DNA from: Firm-04 sp045642925
GTDB taxonomy: Bacteria > Bacillota > Clostridia > Oscillospirales > Ruminococcaceae
Reading direction: 5' to 3'
Assembly (NCBI GenBank): GCA_045642925.1
Contig: JAZUJW010000096.1
Coordinates: forward strand, 1-7,216
Length of the DNA stretch: 7,216 nucleotides
Shown: piece by piece, positions 1 to 6,677 of the stretch
Layout of the letters: every line of letters starts with the position of its first letter
Position numbering within the stretch: the stretch's first letter is position 1
Made by a program: the position numbers and the translations under genes
Notes under the pieces: generated by a model
Database searches by the model: none
Told to the model about the DNA's origin: nothing
The model's input: only the letters and a program-made list of their open reading frames with translations

Positions 1-152
1 GAGCTTCTTCCCCTCTCCTGTGGTTTCCACTCCAGTTCTGTCGGGGAATGAACGAATGCAGAGGAAATTGCAAAACAACTCCCGACATAAAGCCCTCCAT
101 TCACCGACTGCACCGGGGGCGCCGCCTCTGGACTTCTCAAGAAAATAGCCGC
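1..152. repeat. Intergenic repeat module, copy 1 (direct repeat of 2948-3059, plus tail shared with 6995-7022)
   Basis: Bases 1-112 align without gaps to 2948-3059 with about 98 of 112 identities counted by eye; the first 43 bases are identical. The module probably continues left of the window. Bases 125-152 are a second shared block, matching 6995-7022 at 27 of 28 positions (CCTCTGGAC...CTCAAGAAAATAGCC). Copy 1 joins these two blocks directly. In the copy at 2948-3168 about 95 extra bases lie between the matching pieces, so the family is modular. No credible gene lies here. What the element is (MITE, REP-like or other) cannot be told from the sequence. Confidence 0.9.
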
Positions 153-221
153 ATAGTTCAGTGATTCCCCACCTCTATTATACCTTCTTTCTTATAAAAA
201 CACAACCCCTTCATACAATAC

Positions 222-244
222 ATGAAATAGTGCATAGATTTCAT
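222..244. promoter_or_regulatory. Dyad upstream of the GH30 promoter, possible operator
   Basis: ATGAAAT (222-228) and ATTTCAT (238-244) form a 7-bp inverted repeat separated by 9 bases. It ends 11 bases before the -35 box at 256. The word TCATACAA also occurs twice here (211-218 and 241-248). The position would suit an activator or a repressor site for a carbohydrate-responsive regulator, but the region is AT-rich and a 7-bp dyad can arise by chance. No regulator gene is in the window. Confidence 0.3.
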
Positions 245-255
245 ACAAAAATTGC

Positions 256-285
256 TTGACACATATCACTCTTTTGTGCTATGAT
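256..285 (+). promoter_or_regulatory. Sigma-A-type promoter of the GH30 gene
   Basis: A perfect -35 box TTGACA (256-261) is separated by 18 bases from the -10 box TATGAT (280-285). TGC at 277-279 gives an extended -10 motif. Transcription should start near 291-293, leaving a leader of about 48 bases before the ATG at 340. The promoter overlaps an in-frame upstream TTG codon at 256, so that codon cannot be the true start. Confidence 0.85.
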
Positions 286-339
286 GAATTACAAACATTG
301 TGCGTCTTATGCAAAAATAGATTTATAGGAGAAGATACC

Positions 340-2496
340 ATGAAGAAAAAACAATACCTCAAGCGCTTTGCGGCGCTCATGCTAGCCGCCGCAACCCTAT
401 CCCTACAAACACCCCCCATTTCCTCCGTCACCGCCGCAACCGTCGTTTCCATCTCCCCTTACAGCACCTCCCTCGTCAACGACGGCGTGTTCGAAGGCTG
501 GGGCACTTCCCTCTGCTGGTGGGCTAACCGCGTCGGCTACTCCGACTCCCTCTCCCAGCAGACCGCTGACCTCTTTTTCGGCGACGACGGCTTGCGCATG
601 AACATTGCCCGCTTCAATATCGGCGGCGGCGATAACCCCTCCCATGACCATATCACCCGTACTGACTCCAATATGCCGGGCTATACCGTTTACAATAACG
701 GTAATGTCACCTATAACTGGAACGCCGATGCCAACCAGCGCAATGTTCTCATGCACGCGATCAAATCTTGCAGTACCGATTTGATTGTCGAAATGTTCTC
801 CAATTCTCCACCTTATTATATGTGCAAAAGCGGCTGTTCGACAGGCAACACCAACCCCGGTGCCAATAACCTGAAAGATGACTGCTATGACGATTTCGCC
901 GCCTATCTTGCAGAGGTCTGCAAACACTATAAAGAGGATTGGGGCGTGACCATCAACAGCGTGGAACCGCTGAACGAACCGTATACAAACTTCTGGGGCG
1001 CAAACAGTGCCAAGCAGGAAGGATGCCATTTCGATATCGGCAATTCAGAATCTACGATTATACTTGAATTGCAAAAGGCAATGGCACAGCGCGGCATGGG
1101 CGATGTCATTCTCTGCGGTACAGACGAAACCAGCATTGATACGCAGATCGATGCTTATAAGGCACTCTCCGGTGATGCGAAAAATGCAATCAGCCGTATT
1201 GATACCCACACATACGGCGGAAGCAAGCGCACGGAACTCTATGAAACCGCAGTTTCCGCAGGCAAAAACCTCTGGATGAGTGAAGTAGACGGCGCAGGTA
1301 CGGCAGGCAAAAATGCAGGTGCCATGAGCGGCGGACTCTGGCTTGCACAACGCATGATTGATGACTGCAACGGACTTCGCTGCAGTGCATGGATTCTCTG
1401 GCAGGCAATCGACAAGCATATCTGTGCGGCTGGTTATAACGGCAAAAAAGACAGCGGCATGATTGATACCAACACAGGCTTCTGGGGACTTGCCATTGCA
1501 GACCACGACAAGGACACAATCATTCTGACGAAGAAATATTACGCATTCGGACAGCTTTCCCGTTACATTCGTCCGGGCAGTATGCTTTTGCCGTCATCCG
1601 GTTCCAGTCTGGCGGCATATGACCCCAACACGCATCAGCTTGTCATTGCGGCTATCAATACAAGCGGCGGCAATTCTGATATCTCGTTTGACTTATCGCA
1701 ATTTGCAGATATTGGTGACAGTGTGCAGGCGATTCGCACCAGCAACAGTGAAAACTGGGCACAACTCTCCCCGATTGCTGTAAACGGCATGAGTTTTTCT
1801 GCCACGATGCCTGCAAACTCCATCACGACATATATTATTGATGATGTGACTGTGAAGGCGCTTCCGCAGAATGAAATCAAGATCGATGCAAGCAAGGTGA
1901 CGGGTTCCGCCCCGTGGGACAACACCTCCAACGACTGCAAAAAGGTTGTAGACGGCAGTCTTAGCAGTTTCTTTGATGGTGTAAGCAACGGCTGGTTACA
2001 GATTGATCTTGGCGATGTATATGCACTGGATGCCATTGCCTTTGCACCGCGCAGTGGTTATGAATATCGTTGTGCAGATGGATTCTTTTCCGGTTCGAAG
2101 GATGGCGTGACGTGGGAGAAACTATATACAATCAGCACGAAGCCGTCTGCGGGACTGAACTATGTGACTGCATTGCCTGAAAACCCGCAGTATCGTTATA
2201 TTCGATATGAAGTTCCAGAAGGTGCGCCACAGAATCAATGGAACCAGGACAGCAATTACTGCTGTAATATCGCAGAAATCAAAGTATATGGCAGTCTGCC
2301 CGCAAAAGAAGTTGTGGGTGATGTGGACGGCAATGGCAAATGTGAAGCACAAGATGCTGTCAAGCTGCTGGAATTCCTGTTGACAAAAGCGGAACTGGAT
2401 GCAGATGCAGCGAAGCGTGCGGACATGAATGCAGATGGCAAGCTGAACGCAGTTGATCTGGCGATGCTCAAGAACGCATCCCGCACCCAATCGTGA
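340..2496 (+). CDS. Secreted GH30 glycoside hydrolase with F5/8 type C domain and dockerin (probable endo-beta-1,6-galactanase-like)
   Basis: A 718-residue exported enzyme, probably a cellulosome subunit. The start is ATG 340 because AGGAGA lies 7 bases upstream and a promoter lies before it. Residues 1 to about 33 are a signal peptide (MKKK, then a hydrophobic run, Ala-rich end). About 34-410 is a GH30 barrel: GWGTSLCWW near 53-61, SNSPPYYM 154-161, probable acid/base Glu213 in LNEP, probable nucleophile Glu315 in LWMSE. About 411-505 is the side beta-sandwich. About 512-651 is an F5/8 type C (CBM32-like) domain. About 656-714 is a type I dockerin with calcium loops at 661-672 (DVDGNG) and 695-706 (DMNADG). 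The barrel resembles GH30 proteins that include endo-beta-1,6-galactanases; substrate and subfamily are inferred. The gene stands alone behind its own promoter. Its TGA stop is the first triplet of a 45-bp repeat. Codons change from NNC-rich at the 5' end to NNA/NNG-rich later. Confidence 0.92.
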   Translation: MKKKQYLKRFAALMLAAATLSLQTPPISSVTAATVVSISPYSTSLVNDGVFEGWGTSLCWWANRVGYSDSLSQQTADLFFGDDGLRMNIARFNIGGGDNPSHDHITRTDSNMPGYTVYNNGNVTYNWNADANQRNVLMHAIKSCSTDLIVEMFSNSPPYYMCKSGCSTGNTNPGANNLKDDCYDDFAAYLAEVCKHYKEDWGVTINSVEPLNEPYTNFWGANSAKQEGCHFDIGNSESTIILELQKAMAQRGMGDVILCGTDETSIDTQIDAYKALSGDAKNAISRIDTHTYGGSKRTELYETAVSAGKNLWMSEVDGAGTAGKNAGAMSGGLWLAQRMIDDCNGLRCSAWILWQAIDKHICAAGYNGKKDSGMIDTNTGFWGLAIADHDKDTIILTKKYYAFGQLSRYIRPGSMLLPSSGSSLAAYDPNTHQLVIAAINTSGGNSDISFDLSQFADIGDSVQAIRTSNSENWAQLSPIAVNGMSFSATMPANSITTYIIDDVTVKALPQNEIKIDASKVTGSAPWDNTSNDCKKVVDGSLSSFFDGVSNGWLQIDLGDVYALDAIAFAPRSGYEYRCADGFFSGSKDGVTWEKLYTISTKPSAGLNYVTALPENPQYRYIRYEVPEGAPQNQWNQDSNYCCNIAEIKVYGSLPAKEVVGDVDGNGKCEAQDAVKLLEFLLTKAELDADAAKRADMNADGKLNAVDLAMLKNASRTQS

Positions 2497-2655
2497 GGAT
2501 TCCAAAGGGAATCATTCCCTTTGGCGAAGTCCAGAGGCCGCGCCTCCGGACGCAAACAGACTGCAAACAGTCTGCACCGCAGTCGGCGAAATACCCCATT
2601 TCGTTTTATCTAATCAGGAAGGGGTTTCCCCATACAGTACCCGATTGAAAGATAA

Positions 2656-2702
2656 AGAGGCAAGAGAACTGGTAATCGTAGTTCTCTTGCCTCTAAATTT
2701 TT
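2656..2702 (+). terminator. Probable rho-independent terminator of the GH30 transcript
   Basis: AGAGGCAAGAGAACT (2656-2670) pairs perfectly over 15 bp with AGTTCTCTTGCCTCT (2680-2694) around a 9-base loop, and is followed by AAATTTTTG (2695-2702). It lies 160 bases after the GH30 stop, at the centre of the larger inverted repeat. The U tract is short and begins after three A residues, so termination efficiency is uncertain. On the other strand the T run is poorer. Confidence 0.65.
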
Positions 2703-2718
2703 GTTAGGTACAACACGA

Positions 2719-2770
2719 GGGGGAACCCCTCCCTGATAGCTGGACGAAAAAGGGTGTTTCGCGCTCTGCG
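2719..2770 (+). repeat. Repeat block B (copies at 2719-2770, 3061-3113 and inverted at 2586-2632)
   Basis: This block has the form GGGGAACCCC, then CTGATAGCTGGACG, then a tail GGGTGTTTCGCGCTCTGCG. It is nearly identical to 3061-3113, differing by one A in the GGGGAAACCCC head and a few bases after it. A diverged inverted copy lies at 2586-2632. The GGGGAA(A)CCCC head is itself palindromic. Confidence 0.85.
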
Positions 2771-2834
2771 CAGCGCGACCAAAGGCTCCGCCTCTGGACT
2801 TCGCCAAAGGGAATGATTCCCTTTGGAATCCTCA

Positions 2835-2947
2835 ATAAAAAATTCTCCTGATAAAAAGATAGCGCCAAATAAGTGAGGGTGAGATAAGGAAGGGGAAGTC
2901 TGGAGGGAAACCTTAGGAGAGGGGGAGAATGCGACCATCTTTGTTGG
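2835..2947. other. Purine-rich spacer between repeat modules, no gene seen
   Basis: The + strand from about 2871 to 2929 is strongly purine-biased with several G runs (2876, 2891, 2903, 2921). No ribosome binding site, credible reading frame, tRNA or terminator is visible. It leads directly into the repeat copy at 2948. It may belong to the same element family, whose upstream part would lie left of the window for copy 1. Confidence 0.5.
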
Positions 2948-3168
2948 GAGCTTCTTCCCCTCTCCTGTGGTTTCCACTCCAGTTCTGTCGAGGAATGAAC
3001 GCTTGTAAAGGAATGTACAAAACAACTCCTAACATAAAGTTCACCATTCGCCGACTGCATGGGGAAACCCCTTCCTGATTAGCTGGACGAAAAAGGGTGT
3101 TTCGCGCTCTGCGGTGCAGACTGCTTGCAGTCTGTTGGAGTCCAGGGACGCTGTCCCTGGACTCCTCA
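2948..3168. repeat. Intergenic repeat module, copy 2, ending in two hairpins at the M50 gene stop
   Basis: Bases 2948-3059 match 1-112 (about 98 of 112 identities). They are followed by block B (3061-3113), then a hairpin CAGACTGC-TT-GCAGTCTG (3117-3134), then a perfect 13-bp hairpin with arms 3137-3149 and 3153-3165 and loop GCT. On the - strand the last hairpin starts right after TGAG, and that TGA (3168-3166) is the stop of the M50 protease gene. There is no T tract on either side, so this is not a classical terminator, although the hairpins could protect the 3' end of the - strand transcript. Confidence 0.88.
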
Positions 3169-3762
3169 TGATGGGGCGCGGGATGTGCGTTCCATTTCCG
3201 CTATCACCATCAGCCCCAGCATCCCCACAAATGCCCCGTTCCATGCACCATACCGATACATCCACACCACTACACCGATCACCCCCGTCACCCATATCCC
3301 ACGCCATACCCTCACAACCCGATGCGGATTCGTGCTGATCCATAAATGCTCCAGCAACGCATAAATCAACGTCCCCCCGTCCGTACTCCGAAACGGCAGC
3401 AAATTAAAACATCCAAGCGAAAAATGAATCACCGCCGTCTGCATCTGCCCACACGCCAAAAAACATACCGCCGCCCCGAAATTTGCCAGCACACCCGCCG
3501 CCAGAATACAGCACATCTGCGGCAATCTGCCCATCGCATTCTCCGAAAGCGTCAGCCGCATCCCAATGCCCGAAATATACAGCGCAGACGGCTTTTGCCG
3601 AAATGCCAGAATCATAAGCAAATGCGCCATTTCATGCAAAATGCAGGCGGAAATCGTCCCGAAAAATTCACCCTGCGGGAGCGTCAATGCCATCCATGCC
3701 AACATCGCAGGTAATGTGAAATCCAGAGCAATTTCCACACCGAAAAGGTTCAGGAAAACCAT
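3166..3762 (-). CDS. M50-family intramembrane metalloprotease (SpoIVFB / site-2 protease-like)
   Basis: A 198-residue polytopic membrane protein. HEMAH (His43, Glu44, His47) is the zinc-binding and catalytic motif in the second hydrophobic region, and NLLPFRSTDGG (120-130, Asp128) is the second motif supplying the third zinc ligand. Both have the order and spacing of SpoIVFB-type proteases. Further membrane segments lie near 82-103, 110-125 and 155-190. It lacks the C-terminal CBS domain of longer relatives. Family members cut membrane proteins within or near the bilayer, as SpoIVFB does with pro-sigma-K; the substrate here is unknown. The chosen ATG at 3762 gives the usual short N-terminus before FGVEI; an in-frame ATG at 3783 would add seven residues. 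Neither has a strong ribosome binding site, and the gene overlaps the end of the 71-residue gene by 13 bases, so translation is probably coupled. The 3' half favours NNG codons. The stop lies in a repeat terminus. Confidence 0.85.
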   Translation of the reverse strand: MVFLNLFGVEIALDFTLPAMLAWMALTLPQGEFFGTISACILHEMAHLLMILAFRQKPSALYISGIGMRLTLSENAMGRLPQMCCILAAGVLANFGAAVCFLACGQMQTAVIHFSLGCFNLLPFRSTDGGTLIYALLEHLWISTNPHRVVRVWRGIWVTGVIGVVVWMYRYGAWNGAFVGMLGLMVIAEMERTSRAPS

Positions 3763-3965
3763 GCCTTCACCCACGCAAACCATGCCTGCAAAATAGCCGC
3801 AATATCAGAGCTTTCTGCTTCCATGCGCTTCCACGCATACAGGAAAACTGCGCAGGTTTGCGGCTTCCAAAGGTGCAGAATGCAAATCGCCAGCCCACAG
3901 CCGACCGCCAGAATCCCTTGTGTCGCAAAAACATCGGAAATCGGCGGGTTTGGTTTCTCCTGCAT
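3750..3965 (-). CDS. Small single-pass membrane protein between the ATPase and M50 protease genes
   Basis: Predicted 71 residues starting MQEKPNPPISD. ATG 3965 is preferred because AAAGGTGG (3981-3974) lies 8 bases upstream, overlapping the ATPase TGA; GTG codons at 3977 and 3974 fall in that ribosome binding site. The intergenic gap is 15 bases. Residues about 17-37 are hydrophobic (GILAVGCGLAICILHLW). The rest, from about 43, is an amphipathic Trp-rich tail (KRMEAESSDIAAILQAW). I do not recognise the family. In Bacillus, spoIVFA, encoding a membrane-anchored regulator with a LytM domain, sits just upstream of spoIVFB. This protein has that position and an N-terminal membrane segment but no LytM domain. 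It could be a reduced partner of the protease, a decayed remnant, or unrelated. The coupling signals argue that it is translated. Confidence 0.65.
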   Translation of the reverse strand: MQEKPNPPISDVFATQGILAVGCGLAICILHLWKPQTCAVFLYAWKRMEAESSDIAAILQAWFAWVKAWFS

Positions 3966-3980
3966 GGTCTGCACCACCTT

Positions 3981-6668
3981 TCAGGATTGTTCATGGCAGA
4001 CTGCGGCATACGCTTCCGTATTGCGATGTGGCAAAAGCTGTGGCAGGGCGGCGGCAATCGGCACGGCAAAACTGCATCCGAGTGCCGTCAGCAACATCGG
4101 TTTCGACAATGCACAAGTCATAAACACCGCCTGCATCTGCGGAAGATACAACGCCCCCGCCGTCACCAGCAGAGATGCCGCAACCGCCAGAATCAATTTG
4201 CCATTGGAAAAATACGGAACGGAAAACAGCGTACCATCTTCCGTTTTGCACTCAAACACATGAATGAGCTGTGAACAGATCAGCGTGATGAGTGCCCCCG
4301 TGCGTGCGGCATCCAGATCGCCGCCGGACATTCGCAGAATCGTTGTGAACGAGCCAAGCGTGGAAAGCGCAATGAAAATCCCGCGAAAAAGAATGCGCGA
4401 AAGCAACCCGCCTGCAAAAAAACTCTCCTTCGCACTGCGCGGCGGTTTGCGCATGGTATTGCGGGCAGGCGGCTCTAAACCGAGTGCAATGGCGGGCAAG
4501 CCGTCTGTGGCAAGGTTGATGAGCAAAATCTGTGTCGGCAGGAGCACAATCGGCAAGCCCATAAGAATGCCAAGAAGCATCGTCAGCACCTCACCGATAT
4601 TGCTTGCCAGCAGATAACGCACGAACTTGCGAATATTTGCATAGACGGTACGCCCTTCCTCCACGGCGGCGGCAAGCGTATCAAAGCGGTCATCCAGCAG
4701 TACCATATCTGCCGCCTGACGTGTGACATCCGTTCCCGTTTTTCCCATCGCAACGCCAATATCTGCTTCTTTGACCGCAGGTGCGTCATTCACACCGTCC
4801 CCTGTCATCGTGACAATGCGTCCTTTACTGCGAAAAGCACGTACCAAGCGGAGTTTATGCGCGGGTGTAACACGAGCAAACACGCCGTATCGGTCAATAC
4901 ATTCCGCAAGCGCCGCATCCGAAAGCAAATCGAGTTCTGCACCTGTCATGGCGTGACTGCCGTTCGGAATGCCCGCCATTTGTGCAATGGCGGCGGCGGT
5001 TTTCATGTGGTCGCCCGTCAGCATGACCACGCGAATGCCGGCCCGCACACAGTCGGCAATGGCTTTTTTGGTTTCTTCGCGGGGCGGGTCAAGCATTCCC
5101 ATCAATCCGAGAAAGACCATGTCACGGTCTGGTTCTGCATTGCTTGCAGATACGTCCTTTTCGGCAAATGCCAGCACGCGAAGCGCATCACTTGCATATT
5201 GGTCTGCGGTCTGCATCAGGGCGGCACGCTTTTGCGGTGTCAGCGGCACAATCCGTCCGTTTTCACGGCAAAAACTGCAAGCAGGAAGAATGACATCCAC
5301 CGCCCCTTTGCGATAAGCAGTCAAACCGTGCTGACCGTCTGTCTGACAAAAAACGGTCATGGAGCGTGTTTCGCTCTCGAACGGAATTTCCTCCATGAAG
5401 CGATGGCGTGTCAGTGCATCCGCAGTGATGCCGCATTTTGCCGCCGCAATCAGGAGGGCAATTTCAGTAGGGTCGCCGCTGACATCCCATGCACCTTTTT
5501 CGGTGGTCGTGCCGCGCTGACGGCTTTGCGGCTGTGTTTTGGCAGAAATATGTGCATGACCGCAAAGCACTGCACAGCGCAGAAGCGGCTGTAAATCGGG
5601 CTTGGAATGCGGATTGCACGGCGCACCCTGCAATGTCAGACTGCCTGCTTTCTGCCATCCTGTGCCGCTGACGGAAAAGTTATCATTCCCTGCAAAAATG
5701 CGCTGTACCGTCATTTTGTTTTCTGTGACCGTGCCTGTTTTGTCGGTGCAGATGACAGAGGTACAGCCCAGTGTTTCGACAGCGTGCAGACGGTTGACCA
5801 AAGCGCCGCGTCCCATCATGCGGCGGACTGCCAATGCAAGCGCGATGGTGACCGTAGCGGGCAAACCTTCGGGAATGGCGGCAATTGCGACAGTAATACC
5901 CGTCATAAGCATTTCAAACACGGGTTCTCCGCGCAGAACGCCTGCCAGAAAGACGAGAATACACACGCCGATGCAAATCAGGGCAATGACTTTGCCGAGT
6001 TCGGCAAGGCGTTTCTGCAAGGGGGTGCGGTCATCGCCGATATCGGAAAGAAGTGCAGAAATTTGTCCCATTTGTGTGGCTTTTCCGATTGCGACCACTT
6101 CACATTCGGCATTGCCGCGGGTGACAGAAGTGCCTGCAAAGAGGATATCGGCACGTCCGATGGTATTTTGCGGGGTGCCGTCTGTGGAACGGTCGTGGGG
6201 GTGTTTGGTGACGGCTTTGGATTCGCCGGTGAGGATAGATTCTTCGGCGCAGATATTTGCGCCTGTGAGGATGAGGGCATCAGCGGGGACGCAGTCGCCT
6301 GCTTCGAGGTGAATGCGGTCGCCGCAGACGAGATGGTCGGCGGGGAGGGTAGAGAGTTTGCCGTCGCGCCAGACGTTGGCAGTGGGTGCGGTCATAGCGC
6401 GGAGGGCGAGGAGCGTTTTTTCGGTACGAAATTCCTGAATGAAGCCGAGGATGGCATTCAGGAGGACGATGACGGCGATGGTGAGGGCATCGGCGTAAGC
6501 GCCCAGCATGGCAGAAACGGCTGTAGCGATTAGAAGGATCATGACCATGACATCGCGGAACTGTCCGAAGAAGATACGGATGGGATGGGAATGTGGTTGT
6601 TCTGCGAGCGTATTGTCGCCATTGGATTGACGTCTGCGTTCTGCTTCTGCGGTAGAGAGTCCAAACAT
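3981..6668 (-). CDS. P-type calcium-transporting ATPase (PII / SERCA-PMCA type)
   Basis: An 895-residue ATP-driven pump with about ten membrane segments, expected to export Ca2+. Start ATG 6668 has GAAAGGAG (6685-6678) 9 bases upstream and gives the family length; upstream in-frame codons have no such site. Visible motifs: TGES 147-150 (actuator domain), IPEGLP 265-270 in M4 (Glu267), DKTGT 309-313 (phosphorylated Asp309), SGDPTE 397-402 and KGA 454-456 (nucleotide domain), DPPR 527-530, TGDH 551-554, TGDGVNDAP 622-630. M5 has SNIGEV (Asn690, Glu693) and M6 has NLATDG (Asn718, Thr721, Asp722), matching SERCA calcium ligands. In M8, SQLIHVF puts Gln800 where SERCA has Glu908, as in PMCA pumps, so calcium site I may be weakened. 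It is the first gene of a three-gene - strand unit. No convincing promoter is seen. Mn2+ is a less likely substrate. Confidence 0.95.
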   Translation of the reverse strand: MFGLSTAEAERRRQSNGDNTLAEQPHSHPIRIFFGQFRDVMVMILLIATAVSAMLGAYADALTIAVIVLLNAILGFIQEFRTEKTLLALRAMTAPTANVWRDGKLSTLPADHLVCGDRIHLEAGDCVPADALILTGANICAEESILTGESKAVTKHPHDRSTDGTPQNTIGRADILFAGTSVTRGNAECEVVAIGKATQMGQISALLSDIGDDRTPLQKRLAELGKVIALICIGVCILVFLAGVLRGEPVFEMLMTGITVAIAAIPEGLPATVTIALALAVRRMMGRGALVNRLHAVETLGCTSVICTDKTGTVTENKMTVQRIFAGNDNFSVSGTGWQKAGSLTLQGAPCNPHSKPDLQPLLRCAVLCGHAHISAKTQPQSRQRGTTTEKGAWDVSGDPTEIALLIAAAKCGITADALTRHRFMEEIPFESETRSMTVFCQTDGQHGLTAYRKGAVDVILPACSFCRENGRIVPLTPQKRAALMQTADQYASDALRVLAFAEKDVSASNAEPDRDMVFLGLMGMLDPPREETKKAIADCVRAGIRVVMLTGDHMKTAAAIAQMAGIPNGSHAMTGAELDLLSDAALAECIDRYGVFARVTPAHKLRLVRAFRSKGRIVTMTGDGVNDAPAVKEADIGVAMGKTGTDVTRQAADMVLLDDRFDTLAAAVEEGRTVYANIRKFVRYLLASNIGEVLTMLLGILMGLPIVLLPTQILLINLATDGLPAIALGLEPPARNTMRKPPRSAKESFFAGGLLSRILFRGIFIALSTLGSFTTILRMSGGDLDAARTGALITLICSQLIHVFECKTEDGTLFSVPYFSNGKLILAVAASLLVTAGALYLPQMQAVFMTCALSKPMLLTALGCSFAVPIAAALPQLLPHRNTEAYAAVCHEQS

Positions 6669-6677
6669 ATAACAGCG

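Larger units (their letters stand above)
2494..2834. repeat. 341-bp composite inverted repeat next to the GH30 gene
   Basis: The outer arms 2494-2538 and 2790-2834 are perfect 45-bp reverse complements. Each arm also contains its own hairpin (CCAAAGGGAA-TCA-TTCCCTTTGG at 2502-2524 in the left arm). Further in, 2586-2632 is an imperfect inverted match of 2719-2770 (blocks such as CTGAT(T)AG next to GGGGAA(A)CCCC). The hairpin at 2656-2694 sits at the centre. The left arm also has a 7-bp hairpin CAGACTG-CAAA-CAGTCTG around 2550-2570. No clear target-site duplication flanks the unit. The TGA of the GH30 gene is its first triplet. Short reading frames inside are low-complexity products of the repeats. 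Confidence 0.88.

Noticed and set aside
256..339. In-frame upstream extension of the GH30 gene from a TTG codon
   Set aside because: The TTG is the first half of the -35 box TTGACA, the stretch lies before the predicted transcription start, and the ATG at 340 has a good ribosome binding site followed by a signal peptide.
403..1029. Open frame of 208 codons on the - strand opposite the GH30 signal peptide and barrel
   Set aside because: It is a shadow of the NNC-rich 5' part of the GH30 gene, with low-complexity Gly/Val/Ala residues and no recognisable fold or start signal.
2876..2925. Possible G-quadruplex from four G runs
   Set aside because: The loops between runs are about 9-15 bases, too long for a stable canonical quadruplex.
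2693..3060. Open frames on the - strand within the repeat region
   Set aside because: They consist of repeat modules and hairpin arms, are rich in Ser/Pro/Arg, lack a ribosome binding site and read across module boundaries.
3137..3165. 13-bp hairpin as a rho-independent terminator of the M50 gene
   Set aside because: No T tract follows it on the - strand, and the same kind of hairpin recurs as part of the repeat family. It may protect 3' ends, but termination is not supported.
5607..6533. Long open frame on the + strand (308 codons) opposite the ATPase
   Set aside because: It is antisense to a gene with every P-type ATPase motif, its composition is that of a complementary frame, and no ribosome binding site or known domain is seen. 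The same applies to 4857-5594 and 5602-6312.
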